From assembly GCA_044220545.1 (NCBI GenBank), contig JBGAQX010000026.1, forward strand, positions 1 through 63,266: DNA of 63,266 nt, given 5' to 3'. The stretch comes from Fen-999 sp044220545. GTDB lineage: Bacteria > Pseudomonadota > Gammaproteobacteria > Burkholderiales > Rhodocyclaceae. A program made the position numbers and the translations under genes. Below, one piece after another: positions 45,106 to 54,450 of the stretch. How positions within the stretch are numbered: position 1 is the stretch's first letter; each line of letters opens with the position of its first letter. The notes under the pieces are model-generated. The model saw only the letters and a list, made by a program, of their open reading frames with translations, made no database searches and was not told the DNA's origin.

Positions 45106-45989
45106 GAATGCTGCTGATCGGTGGTAACGGCCAGGTCGGTTTCGAGCTGCGGCGCGCGCTGGCACCGCTGGGCGAAGTCATGGCCTTCGACTATCCGGAT
45201 ATCAATCTGGCCGACCCGGCGTCCATCACCGGCACCATCGACCGGGCGGCACCGCGGGTCATCGTCAATGCCGCCGCCTATACGGCGGTGGACAAGGCCG
45301 AGTCAGAGCCGGAGCTGGCGCGCGCCATCAATGCCGTGGCTCCCGGCATCATCGGCACCGCCGCCCGGCGGCACGGCGCCCGAGTGATCCACTACTCCAC
45401 CGACTACGTCTATGACGGCACCAAGCCATCGGCCTACGTCGAGGACGATGCCACCAACCCGCTCTGCGTCTATGGCGCCACCAAGCGCGATGGCGATCTG
45501 GCGCTGGCGGCGAGCGGCGCCGAGCATTTCGTTTTTCGCACCAGTTGGGTGTTCGGCGCCCATGGCAACAACTTCGTCAAGACCGTGCTGCGCCTGGCGG
45601 CCGAACGCGACAAGCTCAATGTCGTCGCCGACCAGTTCGGCGCGCCGACCTCGGCGACATTGCTGGCCGACGTCACCGCGCAGGTCCTTGGCCAGTTGCG
45701 CTACCGCGAGGCGGCGATGCCAGCCTCCGGCATCTACCACCTGGTCGCCGATGGCGAAACGTCCTGGCACGGCTTCGCCCAGGCCATCATCGCCGGCGCC
45801 CTGGCCCGTGGCCGAACGCTGAAGCTGGCGGCCGAGGCCGTCAGGGCCATACCGACCAGCGAGTATCCGCTGCCGGCGCCACGACCGGCCAATTCCCGGC
45901 TGGACACCCGCCGCTTGCGGCAGACCTTCGGCCTCGTCCTGCCCTCCTGGCAAGCCGGTCTCGACCACGTGCTCGACCAGATTCTCTGA
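45102..45989 (+). CDS. rfbD: dTDP-4-dehydrorhamnose reductase
   Basis: A 295-residue NADPH-dependent final enzyme of dTDP-L-rhamnose synthesis. Rossmann motif GGNGQVGFELRR, NAAAYTAVDKAE, catalytic STDYVYDG and YGATKRDGD are intact. It overlaps rfbB by 4 bases (ATGA). Confidence 0.97.
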   Translation: MRMLLIGGNGQVGFELRRALAPLGEVMAFDYPDINLADPASITGTIDRAAPRVIVNAAAYTAVDKAESEPELARAINAVAPGIIGTAARRHGARVIHYSTDYVYDGTKPSAYVEDDATNPLCVYGATKRDGDLALAASGAEHFVFRTSWVFGAHGNNFVKTVLRLAAERDKLNVVADQFGAPTSATLLADVTAQVLGQLRYREAAMPASGIYHLVADGETSWHGFAQAIIAGALARGRTLKLAAEAVRAIPTSEYPLPAPRPANSRLDTRRLRQTFGLVLPSWQAGLDHVLDQIL

Positions 45990-45996
45990 AGACATC

Positions 45997-46950
45997 ATGA
46001 CAACTCGCAAGGGCATCATCCTCGCCGGCGGCTCCGGCACCCGGCTCTACCCGGTCACCATCGCGGTATCGAAGCAGTTGCTGCCGATCCACGACAAGCC
46101 GACCGGCACCCGGCTCTACCCGGTCACCATCGCGGTATCGAAGCAGTTGCTGCCGATCCACGACAAGCCGATGATCTACTATCCGCTGTCCACGCTGATG
46201 CTGGCCGGCATTCGCGACATCCTGATCATTTCTACGCCGCAGGACACGCCCCGTTTCGAACAACTGCTCGGCGACGGCCGCCGCTGGGGCATCAATCTGT
46301 CCTACGCCGTGCAACCCTCGCCGGATGGCCTGGCGCAGGCCTTCATCATCGGCCGCGAATTCGTCGGCGCCGACAGCGTGGCGCTGGTCCTGGGCGACAA
46401 CATCTTCTACGGCCACGAATTCGGTGACGACTTGCAGGCCGCCTCCGCGGGCACCGAGGGCGCCACGGTGTTCGCCTACCCGGTGCATGATCCCGAGCGC
46501 TATGGCGTCGTCGAGTTCGACGCGCAGGGCCGGGCCATCAGCCTGGAAGAAAAGCCGAAGCAGCCGAAATCGCGCTACGCGGTGACCGGCCTCTACTTCT
46601 ATGACAACCAGGTGCTGGATATAGCCGCGACGCTCAAGCCCTCGTCGCGCGGCGAACTGGAAATCACCGACGTCAACCGGATCTATCTCGAGCGGCGGGC
46701 GCTGGATGTGGTGGTCATGGGTCGAGGCCATGCCTGGCTCGACACCGGCACCCACGAATCGCTGATCGAGGCATCGCTGTTCATCGCCACCATCGAGAAG
46801 CGCCAGGGACTGAAAGTGTCCTGCCCCGAGGAGATCGCCTGGCGCATGGGCTGGATCGACAACGCCGCGCTGGAGCAACTGGCGCAGCCGCTGGCCAAGA
46901 ACGGCTACGGGCAATACCTGCTCGAACTGCTGCGCGAAAGGGTGTTCTGA
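45997..46950 (+). CDS. rfbA: Glucose-1-phosphate thymidylyltransferase with internal 69-bp duplication
   Basis: A 317-residue first enzyme of dTDP-rhamnose synthesis; family members are about 290-295. The excess of 23 residues is a perfect in-frame tandem duplication of the segment after the glycine loop (GTRLYPVTIAVSKQLLPIHD unit, two copies), at about residues 13-58. The first copy retains the LAGGSGTRLYP loop; the second copy leads into the normal PMIYYPLSTLMLAG. The rest is conserved (GDNIFYG, EEKPKQPKS, DTGTHESLIEAS). The duplication lies in the nucleotide-binding active site, so activity is doubtful unless the extra copy loops out or the sequence is an assembly error. Confidence 0.95.
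   Translation: MTTRKGIILAGGSGTRLYPVTIAVSKQLLPIHDKPTGTRLYPVTIAVSKQLLPIHDKPMIYYPLSTLMLAGIRDILIISTPQDTPRFEQLLGDGRRWGINLSYAVQPSPDGLAQAFIIGREFVGADSVALVLGDNIFYGHEFGDDLQAASAGTEGATVFAYPVHDPERYGVVEFDAQGRAISLEEKPKQPKSRYAVTGLYFYDNQVLDIAATLKPSSRGELEITDVNRIYLERRALDVVVMGRGHAWLDTGTHESLIEASLFIATIEKRQGLKVSCPEEIAWRMGWIDNAALEQLAQPLAKNGYGQYLLELLRERVF
46034..46171 (+). repeat. Perfect 69-bp tandem duplication in rfbA
   Basis: Bases 46034-46102 and 46103-46171 are identical at every position, including third codon positions; flanking bases differ (T versus A before, C versus T after). The unit is 23 codons, so the frame is kept. Complete identity indicates a very recent slippage event, a mixed population, or a read-assembly artefact. 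Confidence 0.97.
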
Positions 46951-47498
46951 TGCAAAAGGTGACCACCCCCATCGACGGCGTGCTGATCCTGGAGCCGAAG
47001 GTGTTCGGCGACCAGCGCGGCTTTTTCTTCGAGAGTTTCAATGCCCGGCGTTTCGAGGAACTGACCGGCCTGCGTACCGGCTTCGTCCAGGACAACCATT
47101 CCCGCTCGACCCGTGGCGTGCTGCGCGGCCTGCACTACCAGATCCGCCAGCCCCAGGGCAAACTGGTGCGCGTGGTGGCCGGCGAGGTGTTCGACGTGGC
47201 GGTCGACCTCCGCAAGTCCTCGCCAACCTTCGGCAAATGGTACGGCCATCGGCTGTCGGCGGAAAACAAGCTCCAGTTGTGGATTCCGGCCGGCTTCGCC
47301 CATGGCTTCGTCGTGCTCTCCGAATCGGCCGATTTCCTCTACAAGACCACCGACTACTGGGCGCCCGAGCACGAGCGCTGCATCGCCTGGAACGACCCCG
47401 ATCTGGCCATCGACTGGCAGCTCGACGGGACCACGCCGCGAGTCTCGGCCAAGGATGCCCAGGGGCTGGCCTTCCGCGATGCCGAGGTATTCCCGTGA
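46950..47498 (+). CDS. rfbC: dTDP-4-dehydrorhamnose 3,5-epimerase
   Basis: A 182-residue cupin epimerase, third step of the rhamnose pathway. RGVLRGLHYQI carries the catalytic His, with DVAVDLRKSSPTFGKW and DFLYKTTDYWAPEHERC following. The ATG overlaps the rfbA TGA by one base. Standard length. Confidence 0.97.
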   Translation: MQKVTTPIDGVLILEPKVFGDQRGFFFESFNARRFEELTGLRTGFVQDNHSRSTRGVLRGLHYQIRQPQGKLVRVVAGEVFDVAVDLRKSSPTFGKWYGHRLSAENKLQLWIPAGFAHGFVVLSESADFLYKTTDYWAPEHERCIAWNDPDLAIDWQLDGTTPRVSAKDAQGLAFRDAEVFP

Positions 47499-48526
47499 GA
47501 GTCCTGGTCACCGGCGGCGCCGGCTATATCGGCTCCCACACCGTGGTCGAAATGCTGGCGGCGGGGTTTGACGTCAGCATCATCGACAACCTCTGCAACA
47601 GCAAGGCCTCGGTGCTCGACCGCGTCGAAGCGGTCGCCAGCCGACGGCCCGAGTTCGTCCGCGCTGACATCCGCGATCGCGCCGCCCTGCTGGTCGCCCT
47701 GGCCGGTTGCGACGCGGTGATCCACTTCGCCGGCCTGAAGGCGGTCGGCGAATCGGTGGCCAAACCACAGGAGTACTACGACAACAACGTCAGCGGCAGC
47801 ATCGCCCTGTTCGGCGCCATGGCCGAGGCGGGCGTCAAGACCCTGGTGTTCTCGTCGTCGGCCACCGTGTACGGCGACCCCGCCACCGTGCCGATCCGCG
47901 AGGATTTTCCGCTGTCCGCGACCAACCCCTACGGCCGCTCGAAGCTGATGATCGAAGAGGTGCTGCGCGACCTGGCCAAAGCCGACGCCGGCTGGCGGAT
48001 CGCCTTGCTGCGCTACTTCAACCCCGTCGGCGCCCATGTCTCGGGCACGCTCGGCGAGGATCCGAACGGCATACCCAATAATCTGATGCCCTTCGTCGCG
48101 CAGGTCGCCGTGGGCAAACTGCCACAACTCTCGGTGTTCGGCAACGATTATCCGACGCCCGACGGCACCGGCGTGCGCGACTACATCCATGTGGTGGATC
48201 TGGCCCTCGGCCATCTGGCCGCGCTGAAGGCGCTAAGGAAAGACACCGGCGTCCTGACCGTCAATCTCGGCACCGGCCGCGGCTATTCGGTACTGGAAAT
48301 GGTGCGGGCCTTCGAGCAGGCCAGCGGCCGCCCGGTGCCCTATCGCATCGCGCCGCGTCGCCCCGGCGACATCGCCCAGTGCTACGCGGACCCAAGCCTC
48401 GCCAAGCAGGCCCTGGGCTGGCAGGCGGAGCGCGGCATCGAGGCCATGTGCGTCGACACCTGGCGCTGGCAGCAATGGGCGGCGGCCCAGCTCGGAGCCA
48501 GTCACCAGGACGATATGGCCAAATAA
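47495..48526 (+). CDS. galE: UDP-glucose 4-epimerase
   Basis: A 343-residue SDR-family epimerase interconverting UDP-glucose and UDP-galactose. It starts at a GTG overlapping the rfbC stop by four bases (GTGA); residues 2-13 are RVLVTGGAGYIG. Catalytic SSSATVYG and YGRSK, and the sugar-binding RYFNPVGAH, are present. Last gene of the manC-rfbBDAC-galE operon. Confidence 0.96.
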   Translation: MRVLVTGGAGYIGSHTVVEMLAAGFDVSIIDNLCNSKASVLDRVEAVASRRPEFVRADIRDRAALLVALAGCDAVIHFAGLKAVGESVAKPQEYYDNNVSGSIALFGAMAEAGVKTLVFSSSATVYGDPATVPIREDFPLSATNPYGRSKLMIEEVLRDLAKADAGWRIALLRYFNPVGAHVSGTLGEDPNGIPNNLMPFVAQVAVGKLPQLSVFGNDYPTPDGTGVRDYIHVVDLALGHLAALKALRKDTGVLTVNLGTGRGYSVLEMVRAFEQASGRPVPYRIAPRRPGDIAQCYADPSLAKQALGWQAERGIEAMCVDTWRWQQWAAAQLGASHQDDMAK

Positions 48527-48542
48527 ATCCCTTAACAATCAT

Positions 48543-48566
48543 AAAGTAATAATCCCCTATTACTTT
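48543..48566 (+). terminator. AT-rich hairpin after galE (weak terminator or operator)
   Basis: AAAGTAATA (48543-48551) pairs perfectly with TATTACTTT (48558-48566) around ATCCCC, in an AT-rich pocket unusual for this window. It lacks a GC stem and a good T run, so termination is uncertain; it could be an operator for the downstream GGDEF gene. Confidence 0.35.
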
Positions 48567-48649
48567 CGTTGGATTGATTTCCCGGCCCGGGGCGGGCAGG
48601 ATTCCGGTATTCATCGGCGTCACTTCGCTCGGAAAGAAATCCAGCCACC

Positions 48650-50302
48650 TTGGCCTCTCCTCAGGGTCTGCCCCGCACCCATTCCGCCAGCCTGTACCGG
48701 TTCAGCCGACTCCCGCTCAGCATCGTGGTGGCATGGGCGGCGGCCATCGCCTTCATCTGTTTCCTGTCGGCGATCTTTTACTACTCACGGCTGAGTGTCG
48801 AGCGCCACATACGCGAGCAGACCGTCGCGGTGGCCCAGATGGTGGCCGACCGAATCGCCCTGGCCTTCGACAACACCGATCGTTTGCTGTCGTCGATCGT
48901 CGACGACCTTCAGCCCGGCGACTACGACGCGACGGCGCCCACGCCAAGCGGTGGGCGGTCGAATGCGCAGGCCCTGCTGGCCCGGGCGCAAGCGCAACAT
49001 CGCGACATTCATTCCTTGACGCTGGTCGACGCGAACGGCCACCTCTTGGCTCAGGCGTCAGGCGAGGGCGGGCAAGCCCCGCCGGATGACAAGACCTCGC
49101 CGGTGGTCGGCCAGGGCGATACGTCGACCACGGTGATTCTGGCCGTTGCCCAGGACCCCGAGTCGGGCGCCTGGCGGGCCCGGATGGCCCGGCGCGTCGA
49201 CGACGCGGCCGGCCGGCCCCTCGGCGTGCTGGCGGCGCAGATCGCGCTGGAAGACAGCATTTCAGCGTTTGCCCGGTTGCCGGCCTTCGAGCGCGCAGAC
49301 TTGATCGCGCTGCGCGACACAGTCAGCGGCGTGCTGGTCGGCTACCCGGCGACGAACGCGCCCGCGAGCGCGCTGGGCGAATTTCCGATCAAGGGTGCCG
49401 TCGCCGGGGAAGCGCCGGACGGTTTGTACTACGCCCAATCCACGGTGGACGACAGCCACCGCCTGGTCGCCTATCGCCGGGTGCCCGGCTACCCGCTGTA
49501 TGTCGCCTACGGCAAGGGGATCGAGGAACTGCTCGCCACCTGGCGCCGCGAGGCGTTCGCCATCATCCTCGCCGCCCTGCTGGCGCTGGCCACGACGGCC
49601 ATCGTCACCGCCGGCATCAGGCGCCGCGTGGTGTTGGCCGCTCAATTGGAGGAGGTGCACCAGCATCTGGAAGAGAGCAACAACGCGCTGCGCATAGCGC
49701 TCACCGCCTCCGAGCTGGTCGCGGCGCGGGACCAACTCACCGGCCTGTGGAACCGCCGCAGTTTCGACCAGCGCATGCAGGAAGCCATCGCCCACCTGGC
49801 GCGTCATGACGGCACGCTGTCCTTGCTGATGATCGACATCGATCACTTCAAGAATATCAACGACAGCCACGGCCACCTGACCGGCGACGAGGTACTCAAG
49901 TGGTTTGCCGATGTGTTGCAGGAGCGACTGCGCCAGAACGATGTCCACGCCCGCTGGGGCGGCGAGGAGTTCACCATCCTCGCCGATGGCGCCAACCTGG
50001 AAAACGCGTTCCTGCTGGCCGAACAGATTCGCCAGACTGTCGAAACGCGCCAGTTCGGCAACCTGCCCCGCCTGACCGTCAGCATCGGCGTCGCCGAATA
50101 TCGCCGTGGCGAAACCAGCGACGACCTCCTCATCCGGGCCGACTGTGCCTTGTACAACGCCAAACGGGCTGGCCGCAACCGGGTTGTCTCGGCGGAAGGC
50201 TGCCACGCCGGGCAAATGTCCCGCTCCCTGTTCGACGATGCCGACCTCCCAGCCCGACCCGAGGCGCTCGTCGATCAAGACCGCGCCGAACCGCGGCCGT
50301 AG
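48650..50302 (+). CDS. Cache-type diguanylate cyclase (GGDEF)
   Basis: About 550 residues from a TTG at 48650; no ATG or GTG precedes the first membrane span (about 22-46). An extracytoplasmic Cache-like sensor region spans about 50-295 (RHIREQTVAVAQMVADRIALAF; LVAYRRVPGYPLYVAYG), followed by a second span (about 302-322), a short coiled linker, and a GGDEF domain (about 355-515) with RWGGEEFTILAD and DIDHFKNINDSHGH intact. Active c-di-GMP synthase gated by a periplasmic ligand is expected. Third GGDEF protein in the window, next to the polysaccharide precursor operon. Confidence 0.9.
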   Translation: MASPQGLPRTHSASLYRFSRLPLSIVVAWAAAIAFICFLSAIFYYSRLSVERHIREQTVAVAQMVADRIALAFDNTDRLLSSIVDDLQPGDYDATAPTPSGGRSNAQALLARAQAQHRDIHSLTLVDANGHLLAQASGEGGQAPPDDKTSPVVGQGDTSTTVILAVAQDPESGAWRARMARRVDDAAGRPLGVLAAQIALEDSISAFARLPAFERADLIALRDTVSGVLVGYPATNAPASALGEFPIKGAVAGEAPDGLYYAQSTVDDSHRLVAYRRVPGYPLYVAYGKGIEELLATWRREAFAIILAALLALATTAIVTAGIRRRVVLAAQLEEVHQHLEESNNALRIALTASELVAARDQLTGLWNRRSFDQRMQEAIAHLARHDGTLSLLMIDIDHFKNINDSHGHLTGDEVLKWFADVLQERLRQNDVHARWGGEEFTILADGANLENAFLLAEQIRQTVETRQFGNLPRLTVSIGVAEYRRGETSDDLLIRADCALYNAKRAGRNRVVSAEGCHAGQMSRSLFDDADLPARPEALVDQDRAEPRP

Positions 50303-50313
50303 TCGGTCCGCGG

Positions 50314-53300
50314 TCAGCCGTTTTCCCCGAACCACGCTTCGGGCGCCCGGCGCAAGTCAAGGGTGCGCGGATAGTCGGGATTCGGCCCCTCGCGCCGCAC
50401 GTGCAGCGGCCCTGGCGTATGGCCGTGGTCCCAGAAGCGGGCGAAACGGCGCGCCTCCGCTTCGTTGGCATTGACCGGAAACGTATCGTAGTTGCGGCCG
50501 CCGGGGTGCACGACGTGGTAAGTGCAGCCGCCGATCGAACGACCGCTCCAGGTATCGACCAGGTCGAACACCAGCGGCGACTGGACGCCGATGGTCGGGT
50601 GCAGGCTCGACGGCGGGCTCCACGCCTTGTAGCGCACACCGGCGACATATTCGCCCTTGACGCCGGTCGGGGTCAGCGGCACCGGCCGGCCATTGCAGGC
50701 GACGAGGTGGCGCGAGTCCATCATGTGCCGCACCTTCACTTGCAGCCGCTCCACCGATGAATCGACATAGCGTGACGTGCCGCTCTGCGAAATTTCCTCG
50801 CCGAGCACGTGCCAGGGCTCGATGGCCTGGCGCAACTCGATCTCGATGCCCTGATAGACCACCGTGCCGTAGCGCGGGAAGCGAAACTCGACGAACGGCG
50901 CGAACCATTCCGATTCCATGCCATAGCCGGCACGGCGCAGGTCGCGCACCACATCCTGCAAGTCGGCGATGACGTAGTGGGGCAGCATGAAGCGATCGTG
51001 CAACTCGGTGCCCCACCGCACCAGCCCGCCGCGATAGGGCTGGCGCCAGAAGCGGGCCACCAGGGTCCGCAGCAGCAGTATCTGCACGAGGCTCATGCGC
51101 GCATGGGGCGGCATTTCAAAACCGCGGAACTCCAGCAAACCGAGGCGTCCGGCCGGACCATCCGGCGAATAGAGCTTGTCGATGCAGAACTCGGCCCGAT
51201 GGGTGTTGCCGGATAGATCGACCAGCAGGTTGCGCAGCAGCCGATCGACCAGCCATGGTTGCAGGGTCTCTTCGCCGGGTTTGAGTCGATCGAGCATCTG
51301 CTGGAAGGCGATTTCCAGTTCATAGACGCTCTCGTGACGGGCTTCGTCGACGCGCGGCGCCTGGCTGGTCGGGCCGATGAACAGGCCCGAGAACAGGTAG
51401 GAAAGCGCCGGATGGTTCTGCCAATAGCTGATCAGGCTCATCAGCAGATCGGGACGGCGCAGCAGCGGCGAGTCAGCCGCCGTGGCGCCGCCCAGGGTGA
51501 CATGGTTGCCCCCGCCGGTGCCCGTGTGCCGACCGTCGAGCATGAACTTCTCCGTGCCGAGGCGCGCCTGACGGGCTTCCTCATAGAGCACGCCGGTATT
51601 GGCCACCAGCTCCGCCCAGGAGCCGGCCGGATGAATGTTGACCTCGATGACGCCGGGATCGGGCGTGATCTTCAATTCCTTGAGGCGCGGATCGCTGGGC
51701 GGGCCGTAGCCTTCCAGGCGGACCGGCGTGGCCAGCTCCGCCGCGCTGTCCTCGATGGCCTGGATGAGATCCAGCCAGTCTTCCAGCAACGGCACCGGCG
51801 GCAGGAATACGTGCAGCACATCGTCGCGCACCTCCACGGCCAGGGCGGTATGGATGATCTCGCGCGGATCGTAGGCGGGCTTCGGCGTCGCCTGCTTTGC
51901 CTTGGCGCGCTTACCCGGCGTGGCGAGATCGGCGCGATCGTCGAACGGGTCGCGCTCGAACTCCAGTTCCATGTCCGCCGGCGCCACCCAGGGCAGCGAT
52001 GCCAACGGCAGGCGCAGGCCCAGCGGCGACTCGCCCGGTATCAAGTAGAGGTGTTCCCGGCGCAGCGGCCAGGGACTGGAACGCCAGCCCTGGGAAGCAC
52101 CCACGCCCTTGCGGGCCTGCTTGCGCGGCAGGGGCTTGAGGGGCAGCACGAAGCCGACCGCCCCGGCCAGGTCGCGCTCGATCAGGCGGGCGATGCGGCG
52201 CCGTTCGTCGGCGTCGGTCAGATCGGCCGTCAGGGGGTCGAAGTTCTCCGGCCAGCGCTTCTCGTGATCCAGGGCATGGCTGACATCCTCGTAGGCGGCG
52301 ATGACGAAGCGCGCCGAGAGCCCGAGGTGAGCCGCCAGACGCTCGACGAACATCCGCGCGTCCGGTGCCTCCCGCGCCACGGCTCGATCGCCGTGATCGA
52401 TCAACGCGGCATCGCGCCAAACCGGCTGGCCGTCGGCGCGCCACAGGCAGCTCAGGGCCCAACGCGGCAGCGGCTCGCCGGGGTACCACTTGCCCTGGCC
52501 GAACAACAGCGCCGCGCCGGACGCGAAGCGGCCATCCAGGCGCTTGAGCAACTGTCCGGCCAGTTCGCGCTTCTTCGGCGAGAGCGCCGCCACGTTCCAC
52601 TCGGCGCCTTCCATGTCGTCGATGGAGACGAAGGTCGGCTCGCCGCCCTGGGTGAGGCGCACGTCGCCTTGGCGCAACTCCTCGTCGACCGCCTCGCCCA
52701 GATCGAGGATCGCCTGCCACTGCGCGTCGCTGTAGGGCTTGGTGACGCGCGGATCCTCATGGATACGGCTAACGGTCATCTGAAAATCGAGATGCGACTC
52801 GCAAACGCCGGTGGCGCCGCTGACCGGCGCCGCCGTGCTCGGCGAGGCCGTGCAGGACAGCGGCAGGTGGCCCTCGCCGGCCAGCAGGCCCGAAGTCGGA
52901 TCGAGGCCGATCCAGCCGGCACCGGGCACGTAGGCCTCCGCCCAGGCGTGCAGGTCGGTGAAGTCCTTGTCCGTGCCGGAGGGGCCATCGAGCGACTTCT
53001 GGTCCGCGGTCAACTGAATCAGGTAACCGGAGACGAAGCGCGTCGCCAAACCAAGCCGGCGCAGGAGATGGACCAGCAGCCAGGCCGAGTCGCGGCAGGA
53101 ACCGCGGGCGAGGGCCAGCGTTTCCTCGGGTTCCTGGACACCGGGTTCCAGGCGCACGACATAGCCGATATCCACCTGCAAGCGGCGGTTCAGTTCGACC
53201 AGCAGATCCACCGTGCCGATCGGCTGACCGAGCACTTCGCGCCGCACCTTGTCCAGCCAGGCCTCACAACGCTCGCCGGCGACCGCCGTTTCGAGAAAGG

Positions 53301-53646
53301 GCGCCAGCTCGCGGCGCACCGGCTCGGCGTAGTCGAAGGGGAAGGCCTCGGCGGCCTCTTCAACGAAGAAATCGAAGGGATTGATCACCGTCATCTCGGC
53401 GATCAGGTCCACCTCGACGCTCAGGAAGTCCGCCGGCTCGGGGAAGACCAGGCGCGCCACCCAGTTGCCGAAGACGTCCTGCTGCCAATTGAGAAAATGC
53501 TTTTCCGGCGTCACGCGCAAGGAGTAACCGGTCACCGGCGTGCGGCAATGGGCGGCCGGCCGCAGACGCACCTCGTGGGGCCAGAGCTTGACCGGCCGGT
53601 CGAAGCGGTAGGCGGTCCGGTGATGCAGGGCGACGCGAATGGTCAT
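50314..53646 (-). CDS. Transglutaminase-like protein with DUF2126 domain
   Basis: A 1110-residue protein starting MTIRVALHHRTAYRFDRPV. The N-terminal transglutaminase-like domain (about 1-280) has an intact Cys-His-Asp triad: C184 in GSCRDSAWLLV, H233 in DLHAWAEAYV, D249 in WIGLDPT. The remaining 800 residues are the DUF2126 module. This exact architecture is the usual fourth member of the Anbu locus. It may hydrolyse or transfer peptides made by the ATP-grasp/alpha-E pair (family-based prediction, not demonstrated). It starts 7 bases after the Anbu stop. Confidence 0.93.
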   Translation of the reverse strand: MTIRVALHHRTAYRFDRPVKLWPHEVRLRPAAHCRTPVTGYSLRVTPEKHFLNWQQDVFGNWVARLVFPEPADFLSVEVDLIAEMTVINPFDFFVEEAAEAFPFDYAEPVRRELAPFLETAVAGERCEAWLDKVRREVLGQPIGTVDLLVELNRRLQVDIGYVVRLEPGVQEPEETLALARGSCRDSAWLLVHLLRRLGLATRFVSGYLIQLTADQKSLDGPSGTDKDFTDLHAWAEAYVPGAGWIGLDPTSGLLAGEGHLPLSCTASPSTAAPVSGATGVCESHLDFQMTVSRIHEDPRVTKPYSDAQWQAILDLGEAVDEELRQGDVRLTQGGEPTFVSIDDMEGAEWNVAALSPKKRELAGQLLKRLDGRFASGAALLFGQGKWYPGEPLPRWALSCLWRADGQPVWRDAALIDHGDRAVAREAPDARMFVERLAAHLGLSARFVIAAYEDVSHALDHEKRWPENFDPLTADLTDADERRRIARLIERDLAGAVGFVLPLKPLPRKQARKGVGASQGWRSSPWPLRREHLYLIPGESPLGLRLPLASLPWVAPADMELEFERDPFDDRADLATPGKRAKAKQATPKPAYDPREIIHTALAVEVRDDVLHVFLPPVPLLEDWLDLIQAIEDSAAELATPVRLEGYGPPSDPRLKELKITPDPGVIEVNIHPAGSWAELVANTGVLYEEARQARLGTEKFMLDGRHTGTGGGNHVTLGGATAADSPLLRRPDLLMSLISYWQNHPALSYLFSGLFIGPTSQAPRVDEARHESVYELEIAFQQMLDRLKPGEETLQPWLVDRLLRNLLVDLSGNTHRAEFCIDKLYSPDGPAGRLGLLEFRGFEMPPHARMSLVQILLLRTLVARFWRQPYRGGLVRWGTELHDRFMLPHYVIADLQDVVRDLRRAGYGMESEWFAPFVEFRFPRYGTVVYQGIEIELRQAIEPWHVLGEEISQSGTSRYVDSSVERLQVKVRHMMDSRHLVACNGRPVPLTPTGVKGEYVAGVRYKAWSPPSSLHPTIGVQSPLVFDLVDTWSGRSIGGCTYHVVHPGGRNYDTFPVNANEAEARRFARFWDHGHTPGPLHVRREGPNPDYPRTLDLRRAPEAWFGENG

Positions 53647-53653
53647 CGACAAC

Positions 53654-54382
53654 TTACCAGGGTAGATTCGGCAGTTCGGCAAAAGCCCGGCGGACGCCCT
53701 CGCTCCACTTCTGGCGCAGGCCGCTCATGTAGGTGTCCTGCTCGTCGAAGCGGCGTGTCCGGCCGACGCGCAGGCTGTCCCGGTCATAGACCAGCAGGTC
53801 GATGGGCAAACCGACGGACAGGTTCGAGCGCATGGTCGAATCGAAAGACACCAGCACGCATTTCACGACGTCGTCGAGGCTGGTATCGGCCGTCACGACC
53901 CGGTCGATGATCGGCTTGCCATACTTGGTCTCGCCAATCTGGAAGTAAGGGGTCTCGGCCGTCGCTTCGATGAAGTTGCCCTCGGTGTACACCATGAAGA
54001 GGCGCGGCGGCTCGCCGGCGATCTGGCCGCCGATGATGAAGTTGGCCGAGGCGTCGACATTGGTCTGCATCAGGTGCGGTCCGTCCCGGTCGCGGACCTC
54101 GCGCAGCGCAATGCCCACCAGCTCGGCCACCTCCCACATGCTGCCGACGGTCATGATGCTCGGCGTGTCTACGGCACGGCGCATCGGCTGTTCCAGCAGG
54201 TTGAGCGTCGCCTGTGTGACGGCCAGATTCCCGGAGTTCACCATGGTGATGACACGATTGCCCGGCTGCTCATACACCTTCATCTTGCGGAAGGTGGAAA
54301 TGTTGTCCACGCCGGCATTGGTCCGGGAGTCGGAAGCCAGCACCAGTCCGGCGTCGATCATCACGCCCACGCAGTAAGTCAT
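53654..54382 (-). CDS. Anbu / bacterial proteasome homologue (BPH) peptidase
   Basis: A 242-residue Ntn-hydrolase related to HslV and proteasome beta subunits. The N-terminus MTYCVGVMIDAGLVLASDSRTNAGVDNIS places Thr2 as the expected nucleophile after Met removal, with Asp18 (ASDSRT) and Lys33 (FRKMK) as supporting residues. Homologues self-assemble into open helical rings. It lies between the alpha-E gene (68-base gap) and the transglutaminase gene, in the canonical order. Confidence 0.93.
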   Translation of the reverse strand: MTYCVGVMIDAGLVLASDSRTNAGVDNISTFRKMKVYEQPGNRVITMVNSGNLAVTQATLNLLEQPMRRAVDTPSIMTVGSMWEVAELVGIALREVRDRDGPHLMQTNVDASANFIIGGQIAGEPPRLFMVYTEGNFIEATAETPYFQIGETKYGKPIIDRVVTADTSLDDVVKCVLVSFDSTMRSNLSVGLPIDLLVYDRDSLRVGRTRRFDEQDTYMSGLRQKWSEGVRRAFAELPNLPW

Positions 54383-54450
54383 TGTCTTGCTCCAGTCGGA
54401 AGAGGACCCGGGACGCTAACGGAAGCGGGCATCGAGCGCAAGCCGGCGGT

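Noticed and set aside
51259..53910. 883-codon plus-strand frame opposite the transglutaminase gene
   Set aside because: Shadow of the DUF2126 protein on the minus strand; no domain can be recognised.
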